Virus record (IMG/VR): IMGVR_UViG_3300025891_000006 | Span: 1 to 37,412 of that record | Source: a virus | Length of the DNA: 37,412 nucleotides | Strand: one strand, 5' to 3' | Part shown: piece by piece, positions 36,515 to 37,412 of the stretch | How positions within the stretch are numbered: position 1 is the first letter of the stretch | Layout of the letters: each line of letters starts with the position of its first letter | Program-made: the position numbers and the translations under genes | Notes under the pieces: generated by a model | What the model saw: the letters and a program-made list of their open reading frames with translations, nothing else | Databases searched by the model: none | What the model was told of the DNA's origin: nothing

Positions 36515-37412
36515 TTTGCAGCGATTCGGCGGCAAAGGTGGGACCGTGGTAGAGTCGGCGAAACCCACTGCGCAGGAACTAAGACTCCAAGACGTGCAGG
36601 CGAACTACGCTGAAAAGACGGCGAAAAGTGCGCTTGACATGCAGTCGCTCGGTTCAAACATGATCCTGCAATCTCCGGGTATCGTGCCTGTCGATTATAC
36701 GCAGTATGGTAATCAGGCTGTAGCGGGGGCGCAGGGGTTGATAAATCAATCGGCTAATCTCGGCACGAACATTAGCGGCATGACCGGGCAGAACACGCAG
36801 AACATAAACTCCGGGACCGCCGCGCTTAACAGTCTTTCTGGGCAAAACCAAAACAACGCGACTGCCGGGAGTAATTTATATTCGAGTTTAGGCAAAGTTA
36901 ACAGCGCGAACCAAGCGCAGAATAACGCCGCATATGGCGCTCTCGGTGATGTAAACGCGGGGAACATGGCGCAAAATGGCGCTGCTTACAGGACCCTCGG
37001 CAATGCCAACGCCAAAAATACAGAACAGGGCAACGCCGCATATAACAATTTGGACTATATGAGTGGCGCGAACACAGAACAGGGTGGCGCGGCATATAAG
37101 ACACTCGGCGATGTGAATACGGTGAACCAAGCGCAGAACGCCGCTGCTTATGGTACTTTGGGTAACGCCAACACCGCGAACACGGCACAAAACAACGCAA
37201 TGTATGGCGCTCTATCCGGGGTAAGCGCAGGGAACGCCAACCAAGGTAACGCGTTATACGGTGGATTAAATTCCGTGAACGCCGCAAACACGGCGCAGGG
37301 TAACGCTTTATACGGTGGATTAGATACTGCCAACGCCGCGAATCAGGCGACAGGTACCGGCGTATATCAGGGGCTGTTAGGCACACAGGCCCTGATATAC
37401 GCCGGTACCTGT
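36501..37412 (+). CDS. Repetitive late virion protein (3' partial)
   Basis: ATG 36501 lies 6 nt after GGGAGGT, and the frame is open to the window end (304 codons visible). The N-terminus MFQFDLQRFGGKGG carries the same 'FxhDhQRFA/G' segment as scaffold and capsid. After a helical part (TAQELRLQDVQANYAEKTAK), at least nine 18-residue repeats with consensus A-x-Y-x-x-L-x-x-x-N-x-x-N-x-x-Q start at 36873. Eighteen residues are exactly five helical turns, suggesting a long regular helix bundle. By position it may be an internal or ejected virion protein, or part of the region that leads to the giant protein at the window start. The last ~23 bases may not be genuine. Confidence 0.75.
   Translation, partial: MFQFDLQRFGGKGGTVVESAKPTAQELRLQDVQANYAEKTAKSALDMQSLGSNMILQSPGIVPVDYTQYGNQAVAGAQGLINQSANLGTNISGMTGQNTQNINSGTAALNSLSGQNQNNATAGSNLYSSLGKVNSANQAQNNAAYGALGDVNAGNMAQNGAAYRTLGNANAKNTEQGNAAYNNLDYMSGANTEQGGAAYKTLGDVNTVNQAQNAAAYGTLGNANTANTAQNNAMYGALSGVSAGNANQGNALYGGLNSVNAANTAQGNALYGGLDTANAANQATGTGVYQGLLGTQALIYAGTC
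36873..37389 (+). repeat. 54-bp tandem repeats encoding 18-residue units
   Basis: Nine complete in-frame units begin at 36873, 36927, 36981, 37035, 37089, 37143, 37197, 37251 and 37305, and a tenth starts at 37359. The protein units are similar at fixed positions (Tyr 3, Leu 6, Asn 13, Gln 16) while the DNA has diverged, so these are old repeats kept by protein function. An assembly could break in such a region. Confidence 0.85.
37350..37412. repeat. Long inverted repeat at the window end
   Basis: The 23 bases at 37350-37372 are perfectly complementary to the last 23 bases, 37390-37412. Inside, CTGT (37374-37377) pairs with ACAG (37385-37388) around a TAGGCAC loop, with one G-G mismatch between. 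The right arm ends at the last base of the window. A fold-back artefact at a contig end is the simplest reading, though a real hairpin cannot be excluded. Confidence 0.8.

Noticed and set aside
36873-37389. CRISPR array
   Set aside because: The 54-bp units are in frame, diverged in DNA and conserved in protein, and there are no constant repeats with unique spacers. No cas genes are present.
37350-37412. Hairpin telomere of a linear plasmid-like phage
   Set aside because: No protelomerase gene is present, the inverted repeat lies inside a repetitive virion gene, and its arm ends exactly at the window end, as expected for an assembly artefact.

Overview
The window is most of the genome of a tailed double-stranded DNA phage with a short-tail (podovirus-like) virion. 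The evidence is a P22/SU10-type portal, an SU10-like (DUF5309-type) major capsid protein, two small adaptor-like proteins, a nozzle/propeller-like tail protein and a very large virion protein, with no tape measure or tail sheath. Genes are dense, almost all on the plus strand, joined by ATGA or TAATG overlaps and preceded by strong AGGAGG-type ribosome binding sites. The host is not stated. The Firmicutes-like ribosome binding sites, the Firmicutes-phage-like N-terminal 'DIQRFA' segments and a spanin-like gene pair (needed only for an outer membrane) together suggest a diderm Firmicute such as a Negativicutes member. This is inference. The window begins inside one virion gene and ends inside another, so a segment of the structural region is missing between the two ends.

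Layout. 1-2194: C-terminal part of a giant virion protein. 2175-2398 (minus): a small membrane-protein unit with its own promoter. 2459-5571: lysis region, with a holin candidate, a DPPY methyltransferase inserted in it, an amidase endolysin and two almost fully overlapping spanin-like genes. 5607: terminator. 5704: early promoter. 5766-13857: early genes, including an HTH protein, an antirepressor, many tiny Cys-rich or membrane proteins, Gp157, the ERF recombinase, an HNH nuclease, YopX, a cytosine-5 methyltransferase spread over two overlapping frames, and an adenine methyltransferase. 13854-22031: second early/middle block with a Cro-like HTH protein, a replisome-organiser-like protein, primase-helicase, PD-(D/E)XK nuclease, homing HNH, a Tad2-like protein, RusA and more small proteins. 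22030-22068: bidirectional terminator. 22071-23122 (minus): five small genes, one of them ribbon-helix-helix. 23232-23268: divergent promoters. 23513-37412: late genes in the order terS, terL (split by an in-frame TAG), portal, cold-shock-domain protein, scaffold, capsid, a tRNA-like element, head decoration, adaptors, nozzle, fibre and a repetitive virion protein.

The most interesting observations are the spanin-like pair sharing one ribosome binding site in two frames, the dual-frame cytosine methyltransferase with an internal ribosome binding site, the tRNA-like element with an extended anticodon-position hairpin after the capsid gene, the TAG between the ATPase and nuclease halves of terL, and the peptide shared by the N-termini of scaffold, capsid and a late virion protein. 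There is an antirepressor but no integrase or recognisable CI repressor in the window, so a temperate lifestyle is not established.
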